Notes: generated by a model from the sequence alone, not told the origin. A stretch of DNA of 64,000 nucleotides from Cacajao melanocephalus (GCA_963573385.1 CAUYLG010039358.1:124001-188000), one strand, 5' to 3'. Numbered from the stretch's first letter, positions 1 through 10,573 are shown. Numbers and translations are program-made.

Positions 1-1020
1 ATGAATCCTGTAACATAGTAACTCTTCCTCCTGCTCATCCAGCAATGGGGGAGAAAAAGCCACTGGGAGCTCTCTTCCAGCTCACTGAACTACAAAACCT
101 GCAACATTTTGGGGGTCTCATCAAGGATTGTCAGAAGAGTAAGTGGGTGCTGACCCATCACTTGGATAGCATGGTTAAAGGGAACAGAATTGCTGGAGAG
201 AATTTTATTAATTCCCCATCACACTCACTTATTGGGAATGTTGGCTTTTTTACAATCTGGTTTCTGTTAATGAAGGTCTAGTCATAGCATAGAATTGGAA
301 GTAGGTTCTTGGACAATTGAGGGTCTCTGGCTGAGGCTACACATTGGTGTTACTCAAAGGCTTCTGGACTGATTCCAGTCCCCAACATCCCATTAGGTTG
401 TTAGCACTAGGACATCCAACTTTTTCTATCTCATTTAATTTTTTTTCTTTCATAGCTGCTATCTATGTGTGTGTGTGCATGTGTATACACAATGTAAAGG
501 CTGTTGTTACCAATCACAGAGATACATAACTGGGTAGAATGTGCATTTGGCTCAGTCATCAGGAGTATAATTCAAGACAATATGGTTTCTGTCTATTCTT
601 AGAAGCAAGGAGAATGTTATGATTTTGAGTCCTCTTTCCCCTGTTGAAAAAGCTCATTGGCATAGGGCAAAAGGCTACTTCTCCCAAGTACCTTCCTTCC
701 CTTGCATTTAGGTTTGTTTTCCCCCATCACCATATCAGGAATCAACATAGTCCCATGAATACAGGGAGCTTTTCTAAGCAATGGATTAATTATTTTTTCT
801 CCTGAAAGACACCTTATTAGGTCATCTCCCCAATTCCCGAGACTCTCTTTCTTTCTCTTGTTTTAGGAGGATCTGTTTCCATAGCTTCACTTTACTCCAG
901 TGTATATCCCAAATACTCCAATGTATTATACAAACTTCAGTTTGGAACCCTAAAAAGAAAGCTAGATCCAAAGGACCCAGAGACAGTTAACAGCAAAAAG
1001 CTACGGCAAAGCACAGGTAA
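1..1020 (+). other. Unassigned left edge with two exon-like segments
   Basis: I recognise no repeat family or protein here. Two segments have good splice signals. Segment 43-138 follows a pyrimidine-rich tract ending in AG at 41-42 and is followed by GTAAGT at 139. Segment 867-1016 follows a long pyrimidine tract ending in AG at 865-866 and is followed by CAG/GTAAGT. Both are open in one frame, and the first starts with an ATG at 45. The first ends with one leftover base and the second begins with two, so their phases fit. The translations resemble no family I know; the second is rich in lysine near its end. They could be exons of an unannotated transcript, parts of the leader and gag matrix region of the retroviral element that follows, or chance. 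Confidence 0.25.
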
Positions 1021-1269
1021 GTAGGACATCCCTGCTGACTAGGCCTTTCTGCCAATGTTGTAGTATTAATTCAGTCCTCCTAGTGGCCATCTCAGGAGAG
1101 GCTGCAAAGGGCAATCACAAGGGACTAGGGAAGCAAATCCCAGAGTTACTTCCAGTGGGGCAGTCAGCTCCCTCCAGTCCTTTTCCTCTTGGTGCACCCC
1201 ATCCTCTCTATTCACATTTCCTCTCAAGTTTGTCCCACTGTATAAATCCTGATTTTAAGCCTCACAATG

Positions 1270-2110
1270 GGTGCCATGTGAATATGCCTCGCAATGGATA
1301 CCATGTGTCTATGGCCCTATTAAGGTCCAGGTTCCTTTTTCTCTACAGGACTTAAGACAGGCTTCCCAGAATTTAACCAAAGCATTTGAATTCTCCTGGA
1401 AGAATGTTATGTTACTTTTGAATAAAACCCTACCACTGAGTAGAATGGGCCTTATCCAATCCGAGGAACAGCAGAACCCTTGGAGGACCCTAAATGGAAC
1501 CCCCAAGGATAACATGAGAGAATGGAGGAGGAAATCCTTGCAGGTGTGCATATTGGAGGGCTTACAAAGGACTAGAACTAAGCTTCTCAATTATTCCAAG
1601 CCATCTATAAGAGACCAAAGATCACATGAGAATCATACTTTTTTCCTAGAAAGGCTAAGATAGGCCTTAATAAAGCACTATCTCCTGATTCAATCAAAGG
1701 ACAACCAATCCTAAAGGATACGTTTATTACTCAGGCAGCCCCTGGTATCAAGAAGAAGCTGCAGAAATGGCCCATGGGACCAGACAGTACTTTAGAGAAC
1801 TTCCTGAAAGTGGCCACCTTGGTGTTTTACAATAGGGATCATGAGGAAGCCAGAGAGAGAGAGAGAGAGAGAGGAGATTAAAGAAAAAGGCAGAGGATGT
1901 AATGGCTGCTTTGCAGGCTCTCAAATTTCAGAACACCCAAGATACACCTGATAACTGTTACAAATGTGTCGAGCCAGAACATTTTAAAAAGGACTGCCAG
2001 GCAGCATGAGGAAGCCACCTCTACCCTGTCCAATCTGTGATGGGGACCACTGGAGGATGGATTATCCCTGGAGATGCAGATCACTAGGTCCAGAGCCAGT
2101 CTCCCAAGTG
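1270..2110 (+). pseudogene. Class I endogenous retrovirus gag remnant (capsid and nucleocapsid)
   Basis: This is a decayed gag gene that once encoded the virion core protein. The open stretch 1271-1663 reads as capsid, with the gamma-type start VPFSLQDL and, near its end, a segment ending FLERL typical of the major homology region. Capsid similarity continues past its stop to about 1850. A pure GA run at about 1852-1873 lies where a charged stretch would be expected. The nucleocapsid has one complete CCHC zinc knuckle at about 1957-2003 (C-X2-C-X4-H-X4-C). After a stop or frameshift there is a second knuckle at about 2027-2065 whose last Cys is replaced by Tyr. The proline- and serine-rich translation at 1083-1260 may be the region between matrix and capsid. 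Several stops and frameshifts make it non-coding. The class is clear; the exact family is not assigned. Confidence 0.75.
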
Positions 2111-2159
2111 GTCTAGCAGAACTGACAGGTCCTAGGGTTCTACTTCTTAGCTTCTATAG

Positions 2160-2450
2160 TTTAGATCACCATTAAAATCTAGAAGCCCTGAGTGATTCTT
2201 AAGGGTGAAGGGAGAAAGGTGGATCTCCTCCTAGATACTGGAGCAGCCATTTCTGCTCTTCTCATCAATCCAGTTCTCCCCTGCTCTCTTACCATGACCA
2301 TAAGGGGCATCTCAGAAAAACGTTTAACTCAATGTCTTCCCCAACCACTTAATTGTAGCTTAGAAGACCTCTTGTTTATCCCTGCCTTTTTAATCTTGCC
2401 TGAAAGCCCAACTACTCTGCTGAGCATGGATAACTACTGTTAGCTCATAT
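2160..2450 (+). pseudogene. Class I ERV protease remnant
   Basis: An open stretch from 2192 to 2443 (83 codons) contains a retroviral aspartic protease active-site motif, LLDTGA, with the catalytic Asp codon at about 2234. The enzyme would cleave the gag-pol polyprotein. It lies between the gag remnant and the reverse transcriptase in the usual gammaretroviral order. The second conserved region is weaker but plausible near the end of the frame. The ATG at 2192 is probably not a true start, since protease is normally made as part of a gag-pol fusion. The flanking frames are closed by stops. Confidence 0.7.
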
Positions 2451-2559
2451 GGGGACCTACCATCCTTATGACTCCAAGACAGACTTTTTGTCTCCCCCTC
2501 GTGAAGACAGATATCAATCAAAGAGCTTGGTCAACTCAAAGGAAAGTTGGCTGAGCCAC

Positions 2560-4460
2560 AGCTGCCATACTGGTCCAGATTCATCTTAGGGATTCCACCT
2601 TCTTCCCTAGCCAAAGACAATATCCTCTAAAACCAGAAGTTAGAAAAGGGCTAGAAGCCATTAGTGATAACTCGAAGATGCAGGGCATCCTCAAACCCTG
2701 AAACAGCCCTTGTAGTATCCTGGTATTTGGAGTAAACAAACTCAATGAGGAATGAAGCCTAGTCCAGAATCTGTGCCTCACTAATGAAGCTGTGGTTCCA
2801 ATTCATCTGGTGGTTCCCAATCCCTATACCCTGCTAATTCAAATACCTGAGGGCACTAAATGGTTCACAGTCCTGGAACTAAAGAATTCCTTTTCTGCAT
2901 ACCACTATACCCTGGCTCCCAATATGTGTTTGTGTTCAAGGATTCTTCCAACCAGATCACCTGGCTAACCTGGATGGTGTTACCTCAGGGATTCCAAGAC
3001 ATCCTCAACCTGTTTGGGCAGGCATTATTACATGATCTCTCTTAGTTCCTCTACCCTCAGGTTAAAGTTTAAAAATATGTATATGACATTCTCCTCTGCA
3101 CCTTAACTGAGGAAATCTCCCTTTAGGAAGGCAGTAAGACTCTTCTTAATTTTCTGGCTAACAGAAGATATAAGGTCTTAAAATCTAAGACTCAGCTCTA
3201 TCAGAATTCAGTGAAGTACCTATGTTTAGTTTTTTTCAGAGGGGACCAGGGTACTAGACAATGAAAGGATTAAGCTTATCTCTTCCTTTTGCTCTCACAT
3301 TACAAGATTCTGCAGATTATGGATACCTGGATGTGATGAGATAGCTCGTCCCTTATATCACCTGATAAAGGAAACTCAGGCAGCTAAGAGTCACTTCCTA
3401 ATTTGGAAACCAGGGTCTAAACTGGTCTTTAACTAATTGAAACAAGCCATGCTTGAGGCACCAACTCTTAATCTTCCCAAGGGGAAGACAATCAATCTTT
3501 ATGTATTAGAAAGAAAGGGAATGGTCCTGGGAGTTCTAACCTAGACTCAAGGCCCAGCCCAGAAACCCATAAGCTATCTAAGCAAGGAGTCTGATTTGGT
3601 AGCTAATAGCTGGCTGGCCTGCCTCCAGGCAGTTGCAGTATTAGCCTTTCTGGTAACAGATTCCTAAGTTAACCATGAGGAATAACTTAACCATTTATAC
3701 CCCACATAAGACAGCAGGACTGCCATCTTCTAAAGGGAGTCTCTGTCTAATGAATAACTACCTACTCAAATATCAAGCTTTGCTATTGGAGGGACCTGCA
3801 ATCCAGTGAAGAACCTGTCCCTCCCTAAAGCCAGCTGCCTTTAACCCAGAGAAAGCTGGAGAGCTTGAACATGACTGTGAACAGATAGTAGTGCAAATCG
3901 ATATGGCCAGAGAAGACCTAAATGAAATCTCCTTAGAGAACCCAGACTAGACTCCCTTTATAAATACAATTTCTTTTTTATTAGGTTGGTGCAAAGGTAA
4001 TTGTGTTTTTTGCCATTACTTTTAAGAGAACAAGGGATCCATAAAGCAGGGTATGCAGTAATCACCCTGAATGACACTACTGTAGGCATGCCTCTCACCT
4101 TGAGCACAAGTGCTCAACTATCTGACCTAATTGCCCTCACAAGGGCACTTGAATTAAGTAAAAGTTAACATTTATACTGATTGTAAGTATGCTTTCCTAG
4201 TCTTGCACGCCCATGTCAATATCTGGAGAGTAACTTCCTCACAGCAAATGGGTTTCCTGTTGAATACCTTCAGAAAATTAAAAGACTACTATCTTTGGTT
4301 TTCCTTCTCTTGGAAGTGGCAGTAATGCATTGTAAGGGCCACCAAAAGGGGACAGATGAAATCGCTGAGGAAAATAAGCTGACAAACCAAGCAACTAAAT
4401 TGACTGTGAGAGGACCCCAGATTCCTGATCTGCATGAGGCCCCTCTTATCTGAGAGTGCT
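2560..4460 (+). pseudogene. Class I ERV reverse transcriptase and RNase H remnant
   Basis: The reading frame can be followed through several frameshifts. The palm motif around 2740-3045 includes VPNPYTLL and, about 60 codons on, LPQGF. A frameshift near 2905 separates the two halves of the first catalytic block. The catalytic box at 3076-3087 reads Tyr-Val-Tyr-Asp, so the first Asp of the expected YVDD is lost. The thumb and connection region runs to about 3660 and includes a YLSK-like motif near 3570. RNase H similarity at about 4060-4420 keeps a YTD-like block near 4170 and a GHQKG block near 4335. A MADE1 fragment lies between connection and RNase H at 3980-4026. There are many stops and no functional enzyme. 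Confidence 0.75.
3980..4026 (+). mobile_element. MADE1 (mariner-derived MITE) half-element
   Basis: The sequence from 3981 begins TTAGGTTGGTGCAAAGGTAA and continues to GCCATTACTTTTAA, which is one arm of the roughly 80-bp palindromic MADE1 element. The second, complementary arm is missing, so it cannot form the usual hairpin from which miR-548-type precursors arise. It interrupts the pol remnant of the surrounding retroviral element, so it inserted after that element was in place. Confidence 0.8.
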
Positions 4461-4589
4461 CCATAAAGGAAATAAAACTCCAATATTCTCCTGTGGAAAT
4501 AGAATTGGCCGCCTCTCAGGGATACACCTTTCAACTCAAAATGGCTACAATCCAAGGACAGCAAACTTCATCTACCAGCTTCTAGCCAA

Positions 4590-5610
4590 TGAAAAGTTTT
4601 CAAAATACTTCACCAGACTTCTACCTAGGTAAGGATAAAACCTATCAACTGGCCCAGAGGTTACTCTCAGGTAAAAATCTGCTAACTATGCCCAAACAGG
4701 TTATTAAAGCTGTGAGACTTACCTTAAAAATAATCCCCTCAAGTGATAGCTTATCCTCCCTGGAACACAACGAATGGGAGACTACCTGGGGGAAGATTGG
4801 CAGATGAATTTCACCCATCTGCCAAAAACAAGGGACATCCATTACTTCCTACTGTGGGTAAATAGCTTTACTAACTGGGCAGAGTCATTTCCATGTTGGA
4901 CAGAGAAAGCCTTTGAAAGATAACGGTACTAATTAATGTGATAATTTCTTGCTTTGGACTCCCTAAGTACCTCTCGAGTGACAATGGCCCCTCCCTCATT
5001 CAAGGTAGCTGTAACTCAGAGGGTCTCAAAAGCACTGGGCATACCATACCATTTTCATTGTCCTTAGAGGCCACAGTCCTTAGGAAAGGTAGAAAAGACA
5101 AATGATATTATCAAAAAGCACCTCAGAAAACTGTCTCAATAGATTGTTCTGTAATCTTCTGTCAGAAGAGATTACTCTTCTTTCCATAGCCTTGCTACAT
5201 GATAGAAACACCCATTCAAACCTGGGATTAAGCCCCTTTGAAATAATGTATTGATCACCTTTTCATACCAATAATTTCTTGCAGGACCAAGAAACCTCAG
5301 ATTTGATTAAACATGTAACTTATTTGACCCATTTCCAACAGGAACTGAAGCAACTGTCAGAGGCCCAACCCTGTGAACTAGGACACCTCTAATTCAACCC
5401 ATGGAACCCACAGAATGTAGTACTGATGAAGGCACTTTTCCTTCTCCCTCTCGAGCTCAGATTGGGAGGAACATTACGCTGTACTTCTTTCTACTCCTTT
5501 GGCAGAGAAGATCACTAGAATAGACTCTTTGATTAATTATACTCAAGTAAAGTCCTGGGTAACTAATGAGTTTACTTATATTGGCCCAGAGAAACACCCA
5601 AAGTACCAAT
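4590..5610 (+). pseudogene. Class I ERV integrase remnant
   Basis: This is the decayed integrase end of pol. The N-terminal zinc-binding region is visible at 4600-4740 (ORF 4589-4807), with a frameshift near 4715. The catalytic core starts near 4800. The position of the first acidic residue, before FTHLP, is Asn (codon 4807-4809) instead of Asp. The second Asp is kept in SSDNGPS (about 4981), and the Glu in GKVEKTN is kept (about 5092). The C-terminal tail can be followed to about 5600 within ORF 5499-5696. In-frame stops occur throughout the second half. Confidence 0.75.
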
Positions 5611-5677
5611 GTGAAAAAATTGGAGACTTCAAGCAATCACAAAAGCAAATAACAAAAGAGTCAATTTTCAACCTTCC

Positions 5678-5803
5678 ATGGATATCCTATTTATAGTCTC
5701 ATCTTTGCTTGCTGTTTTTGCCTTTTTTCTGTTTCTCCCCATATGGAGACTTTGCAAAGGACCCCTTGATCCTGAATGCCCATGGGATTCTCTACTCCCC
5801 TAA
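5678..5803 (+). pseudogene. Short hydrophobic ORF, possible env leader remnant
   Basis: A 41-codon frame starts at ATG 5678 and ends at TAA 5801-5803. Its first 23 residues are strongly hydrophobic, rich in Leu, Phe, Ala and Val, followed by Trp-Arg and a Cys/Pro-rich tail. This looks like a signal peptide or single membrane segment. It overlaps the end of the integrase tail in another frame, where class I retroviruses start env. No surface or fusion domains follow: sequence to about 5960 has no recognisable env, and an ERVL LTR begins at 5993. It may equally be a random AT-rich hydrophobic frame. Confidence 0.3.
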
Positions 5804-5992
5804 ACAGCCATCTCTTTTTAAAAGTTTAACTGACTTCCCACATACAAGATTTAATTTCTTTTACGAGGTGAAACAGCTCTGGCCATAACATTGTTTTCAG
5901 AATAATTGGTCTATTTTACTTTTTATTTTGTTTATCTTTGAAACTAGATTGTGTTCTTTTAACTCCTTTTTATATAATAATCACGTTTGCTC

Positions 5993-6534
5993 TGTATTAG
6001 TCAAGGTTCTTTAGATGGACAGAACTAATAGGATAGACGTATATATAAAGGGGAGTTTATTAAGGAATACTCACTCACACAATCACAAGCTGAAGTCCCA
6101 CAATAGGTTAAATGCAAGTTGAAGTGAAAGAAAACCAGTTTGAATCCCAAAACCTCAAAATGGGGAAGCCCCCAGGGCAGTCTTCAATCAGTGGCTGAGG
6201 ACGTGGGAGCCCTGGAAAACCACTCATGTAAGTCCAAGAGTCCAAAAGTTGAAGAACTTGGAGTCCAGTGTTTGAGAGCAGGAAGCATCTAACACAGAAG
6301 AAAAAAGATTGGAAGACTCAGCAAGTTTGCTCTTTCCTTTTTCTTCTCCCTGCTTTATTCTACCCATCTTGGCAGCTGATCAGATAGTGCCCACCCAAAT
6401 TGAGGGTGGACCTGCCTTTCCCAGGCCACTGACTCAAAAGTTAATCTATTTTGCCAACACCCTCACAGGCACACCCAGAAACAATACTTTGCATCCTTCA
6501 ATCCAATCAATGTGACACTCAATATTAACCATCA
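5993..6534 (-). mobile_element. ERVL-type LTR (MLT2-like), 3' LTR of the minus-strand element
   Basis: The segment begins on the plus strand with TGTATTAGTCAAGGTTCT and ends with AATATTAACCATCA, so on the minus strand it runs TG to CA as LTRs do. Its body matches the MLT2-type family as I remember it, including the blocks GACAGAACTAATAGGAT, AAGTCCCACAATAGG and CCCACTGACTCAAA-like sequence. It sits downstream, in minus-strand sense, of ERVL integrase and dUTPase remnants, as a 3' LTR should. I name the subfamily with caution. Confidence 0.65.
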
Positions 6535-6919
6535 CCAGTCCACATATTGTCAACTTGCACCCATACACATCTCCTGAAATTATACATAATCTTCAAAAAA
6601 GACAATGATAAAGTCAAAAATATACTGAATGAAACACACATATCCTTTATACCGCTGGAAGCATGATAATTCTTAACCTAAATGCTATTACATAAAGTTA
6701 ACGACATTTAAATTCTGATATGGAGTCAATAAATCTTATGTCACATGATAAGTAAAAAATAAAGGAAGTAAAATGAAGATATTTTTAATACAAGTGGGTA
6801 CATGCACAAACATGTTTTTAACAAAATAAAGAGAAAATACTCATGATAATTACAGTTTTTGTTTTTAGCAACTGGCCATGTGGCTGTAGCTGCTATTGAT
6901 GACTACCTTCTTTTATTAC

Positions 6920-7310
6920 TTACTCTGTATTCCCTTTGCCTTCAGCAAGCACCTTCGCAGGTCATGGTTTTTTACTTGGCAGAGTAACTCAAATCTTCAT
7001 TGCTGAAGGGTCTGGGTCATTTGTAGTCCTGCCTGGATTAGGTTGTTGTAGTTTCTCAATGATCTTAATCACAGGCATGGTAATGGTAAGAGATACTCTA
7101 ATGGATCTTCTTTATTCCATGCATAATTTTTCTTACCTCAGTTGTGGAGTAGTAGACTGATCTCATTGTGATAGTCCAGATTAATCACCCCAGCCAATAC
7201 TGTAACTCCCTTCTTAGCCTGTTCACTTGAAGTAGTAGGAGCCCAAAGTGTTCACATAGCAGTCTTTACTTCCAGTTTAAAAGAAGTATGTTGTGTCTCC
7301 TGGTGGCAGC
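6920..7310 (-). pseudogene. ERVL dUTPase remnant
   Basis: Read on the minus strand, this stretch translates, across stops and frameshifts, to a dUTPase-like domain. It has a block resembling the uridine-binding hairpin near 7130-7170 and the long conserved tail near 6990-7080 including KLQQPNPGRTTN. ERVL elements characteristically carry a dUTPase downstream of integrase, and here it lies between the integrase remnant (7480-8115) and the 3' LTR. The enzyme hydrolyses dUTP to limit uracil in viral DNA. The ORF 7252-7479 carries its start and the linker from integrase. Internal stops mean it is dead. Confidence 0.65.
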
Positions 7311-7479
7311 GTTCCTCCCTCTGAAACTCTAGGCCACCAGGACATAATGTCGTGGGTATAGGGAGCAAAAATTTTGTTAGTTGGTCACTAGGGGTAATAG
7401 TGAGTGGTGCTACTTCCACATCTACCGCTTGGTTCCTAGACCAGTGAATCCTGGCTGTAGGAGAAACAGTAAAGGCCAT

Positions 7480-8115
7480 TCTACCATTCCATTAATCAAG
7501 CTTCTTCAGCATGATGGGAAACATGGTAAGACCAGTGAATTCCATGAGCATGAGCCCAGGGCTACACTTCATTAGCCATAAGTGAGTGTCTTGGTCAGAA
7601 GCAATGCTATGTGACTTACTGTGATGGTGGATGAGGCATTCCGTGAGTCCATGGATGGTAGTCTTGGCAGAAGCATTCAATGCAGGAGAGGCAAACTGAA
7701 ATCCAGAGTAAATGTCTATTCCAGTGAAAAAAACTACTGCCCTTTCCATGATGGAAGAGGTCCAATAAAATCAGCCTACTAAGTAATTGGTTGATCACCC
7801 CAAGGAATGGTGTCATAACAATGGCCCAGTGTGGGTCTCTGCTGCTTTCAAATTGGGCACTCGGTAGTGGCTGTAGTCTGGTCAGCCATGGTGAGTGGAA
7901 GTCCATGTTTCTGAGCCTATGCATAACCTTCTTCCCTGTCACTATGTCTGCTTTGTTCATGGGCCCATTGGGCAGTGACAGGAGTGGCTGTGGAAAGAGG
8001 CTGAGTGATGTTCACAGAACAAGTCATTCTATCCACTTTATTACTAAAATCCTCCTTTGCTGAGGTCACCCTTTGGTGAGCACTACATGAAATACAAATA
8101 TCTTCACAGTTTTTA
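7480..8115 (-). pseudogene. ERVL integrase remnant
   Basis: Three overlapping minus-strand frames (7917-8120, 7616-7960, 7492-7749) together cover an ERVL integrase. The first holds the linker after RNase H (HQRVTSAKEDF) and part of the zinc-binding region. The last holds the catalytic core, with the first Asp in FTGIDIYSG, the segment NASAKTTIHGLTEC and the second Asp in IASDQDTH. Frameshifts at about 7750 and 7930 break it. The gene order dUTPase - integrase - RNase H/RT read from left to right confirms the minus orientation. Confidence 0.75.
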
Positions 8116-9835
8116 ACCACTCAGAGAGGTCCATCCACATACCTCTTTCCCAAATCTTTTTGTCACCAATTTTTCAATCATGCTTCTTCCAAGTCCCTGA
8201 CCATCTGGCAAAACAATTGGCTACAGCCCATGAATTAGTACATAATCAGACACCTGGCCATTTCTCCTTACAAGCAAAGTGCACTGCCACTGTCCTTCAG
8301 GGATGTCTGAGAAGAGGGCTATAGTGCTGCAGCTATCCGCTTTTAGGTGGTGCCTGCATATCATGCAGTGCCATCTGTAAACCAGGCCCTAGTCTTCTCT
8401 TCCTCTGTCTGCTGATCATAAGGAACTTCCAATGAGGTTTTTGGTGCGGACTGGGGGAGAGAAGGCAGGGTGGCAGCAGGGGGTACCGTGGGCATTGGAG
8501 CCACTTTGTCACATGACTTACTTGTGCCCTCAGGAACTGCTTGAGCCCTATTATGTATATACCACTTCTATTTGATTATGGAATGCTGCTGTATATGCCC
8601 CTCTTTTTGTCTAGAAGGGACATAAAGTACCCAGTTAATGATAGACAGTTCAGGTCAATTGGTGACTTGATGACTGGTAGTCAAATGTTTAGTTTCCACC
8701 AAAACCCAGGCACGGAGGAACAGCTGTCTCTCAAAAGGAGAGTAGTTATCTCCAGAAGATGTCAGGGCTTTACTTCAAAATCCTAGTGGCCTCCGCTGTG
8801 ATTTACCTATGGGGCCTGCCAAAGGTTCCAAACATTATCCCTACCTGCCACTGCCACCTCAAGCACCATTGGATCTGCTGGGTCATATGGTCCAAGTAGA
8901 AGAGCAGCTTGCACAGCAGCTTGGACCTATGGTAGAGCCTTCTCCTGTTCTATACCCCACCCAAAACTGGTAGCCTTTCAGGTCACTTAATAAATAGACT
9001 AGATTAACACAGCCAAATGAGGAATGTGTTACCTCTGAAATCTAAATAGACACATTAGGCATTATACCTCTTTCTTGGTTGTAGAAGGGGATAAATACAG
9101 CAACTTATCCTTTCCCTTAGAAGAAATACCTTGACATGCCTCACACCATTGGACCCCTAGCAATTTTACTGATGTAGAAAGTCACTGTAGTTTAGTCAGC
9201 TTTATTTCCCATCCCCTGGAGTGCAAATATCTCAGCAAAAAGTCCAGTGTGTTTGCTATTTCCCACTCATTGGATCCAGTCAGCATAATGTCATCAAGGT
9301 AATGAAAGAGTGATTTCTTGTGGAAGAGAAAAGCAATCAAGATCTCTTTGAACAAGATTATGACACAAAACCGGATAATTGAGGTACCCCTGAGATGGAA
9401 CAATGAAAGTACATTGCTGGCCTTGAAGGCTGAAGGCAAATTGCTTCTGGTGGGCCATATGGACATAAATTAAAACAACAACAACAACAAAAGATCTTTG
9501 CAAAATTAATGGCTGCATAGCAGGTACCAGAAGATATTTTAATTTGTTTAAGCAATAAAGCCACATCTGATACAGCAGCTGCAATCAGAGTCACCATTTG
9601 CTTAAGCTTATGATAATCCACTGCCATTCTCTAGGATTCATCTGTTTTCCGAACAAGCCAAATAGGATAGTTGAACAGGGTATAGTGAGAATCACCACCG
9701 CTGCATCTTTCAGGGTCTTGATGGTGGTACTAATCTCTGCAATACTTCCAGGGATGCGATATTGTTTTCGATTTAACATTTTTCTAAAACAGGCATCTCT
9801 AATGGCTTCCATTTGGCCTGTCCCACTGTAGTGGT
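8116..9835 (-). pseudogene. ERVL reverse transcriptase and RNase H remnant
   Basis: The minus-strand RT is spread over frames 9591-9812, 9358-9627, 9294-9584 and 9182-9466. Fingers and palm give MAVDYHKLKQ, then an [16 protein letters not shown] block. The catalytic box is Tyr-Leu-Asp-Asp within [14 protein letters not shown] (about 9281-9310), with both Asp residues kept. The connection follows, and an RNase H block with a TDG motif lies near 8370, the first catalytic Asp of RNase H. A stop follows soon after. A short CAA/TTG-type microsatellite at 9473-9490 gives the Cys run seen in one frame. Frameshifts throughout make it non-functional. Confidence 0.75.
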
Positions 9836-10217
9836 CCTGACTCTACCAGTCAGGGAGCCAATGTGAGGGTTCTGACAGGTGCTAAGTTGTTTATGCCAAT
9901 TATGCAGTCTGGCATCAAGGAAATGACCACAGACCCACTGGAACCACTCTAAGTAAAATCTGAGTTAAAACTCCACTAATTACCTGAACTTCATAAGTCC
10001 CTACTTTACTGGAGAACCACAGTGGTGTGTTAGGTGCCCTAGAATCAACACCAGCTTATAGCCAGTGCCCAGTGGTACCCCAGAGATCTAATCATTTACA
10101 TTTCCCTAATGCACAGATACTCTGGTAAAAGGCCAGTGGTGTGCCTGGGAAAGGACGGGAGAAAGATTAACAGCATAAATTGTTGGTAGTGTAATGGGTT
10201 CCTTCCTCAAGGGGACC
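9836..10217 (-). pseudogene. ERVL protease/pol N-terminal region, degraded
   Basis: This lies directly upstream (minus sense) of the RT remnant and ends at the TSD of the Alu at 10231. I see no intact motif and call it ERVL interior from position and continuity only. Confidence 0.4.
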
Positions 10218-10230
10218 CAGCCTCTCTTTC

Positions 10231-10560
10231 TTTCTTTTTTTTTTTTTTGTTTTTTGTTTTGAGACAGAGTCTCGCTCCATCGCAAGGCGCGAGGCTGGAG
10301 TGCAGTGGCACGATCTCGGCTCACTGCACTCGGCTCACTGCAACCTCTGCCTCCTGGATTCAAGCAATTCTCCTGCCTCAGCCTCCTGAGTAGCTGGGAC
10401 CACAGGCATGTGCCACCACACCGAGCTAATTATTTTATTTTTAGTAGAGATGGGGTTTCACCATGTTGGCCAGGATGGTCTCGATCTCTTGACCTTGTGA
10501 TCCACCCACCTCAGCCTCCCAAAGTGCTGGGATTACAGGCATGAGCCACCGCGCCTGCCC
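10231..10560 (-). mobile_element. Alu (AluS, Sc-like), minus strand
   Basis: An antisense Alu with a T-rich tail at 10231-10262 and its head ending GAGCCACCGCGCCTG near 10560. The perfect 13-bp TSD CAGCCTCTCTTTC occurs at 10218-10230 and 10561-10573. The diagnostic area reads CATGTTGGCCAGGATGG with CTTGTGATCC, closest to AluSc. A 14-bp unit is duplicated head-to-tail at 10315-10342, and the stretch at 10276-10294 also differs from consensus. It splits the ERVL interior. Confidence 0.95.
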
Positions 10561-10573
10561 CAGCCTCTCTTTC

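Noticed and set aside
1320..1350. Pyrimidine tract plus CAG near 1346 that looks like a third splice acceptor
   Set aside because: These bases encode the conserved capsid start in the gag frame, so the resemblance is explained by coding sequence.
1309..1590. 93-codon minus-strand frame opposite the gag capsid
   Set aside because: It is the shadow of the plus-strand capsid frame, which has clear retroviral similarity.
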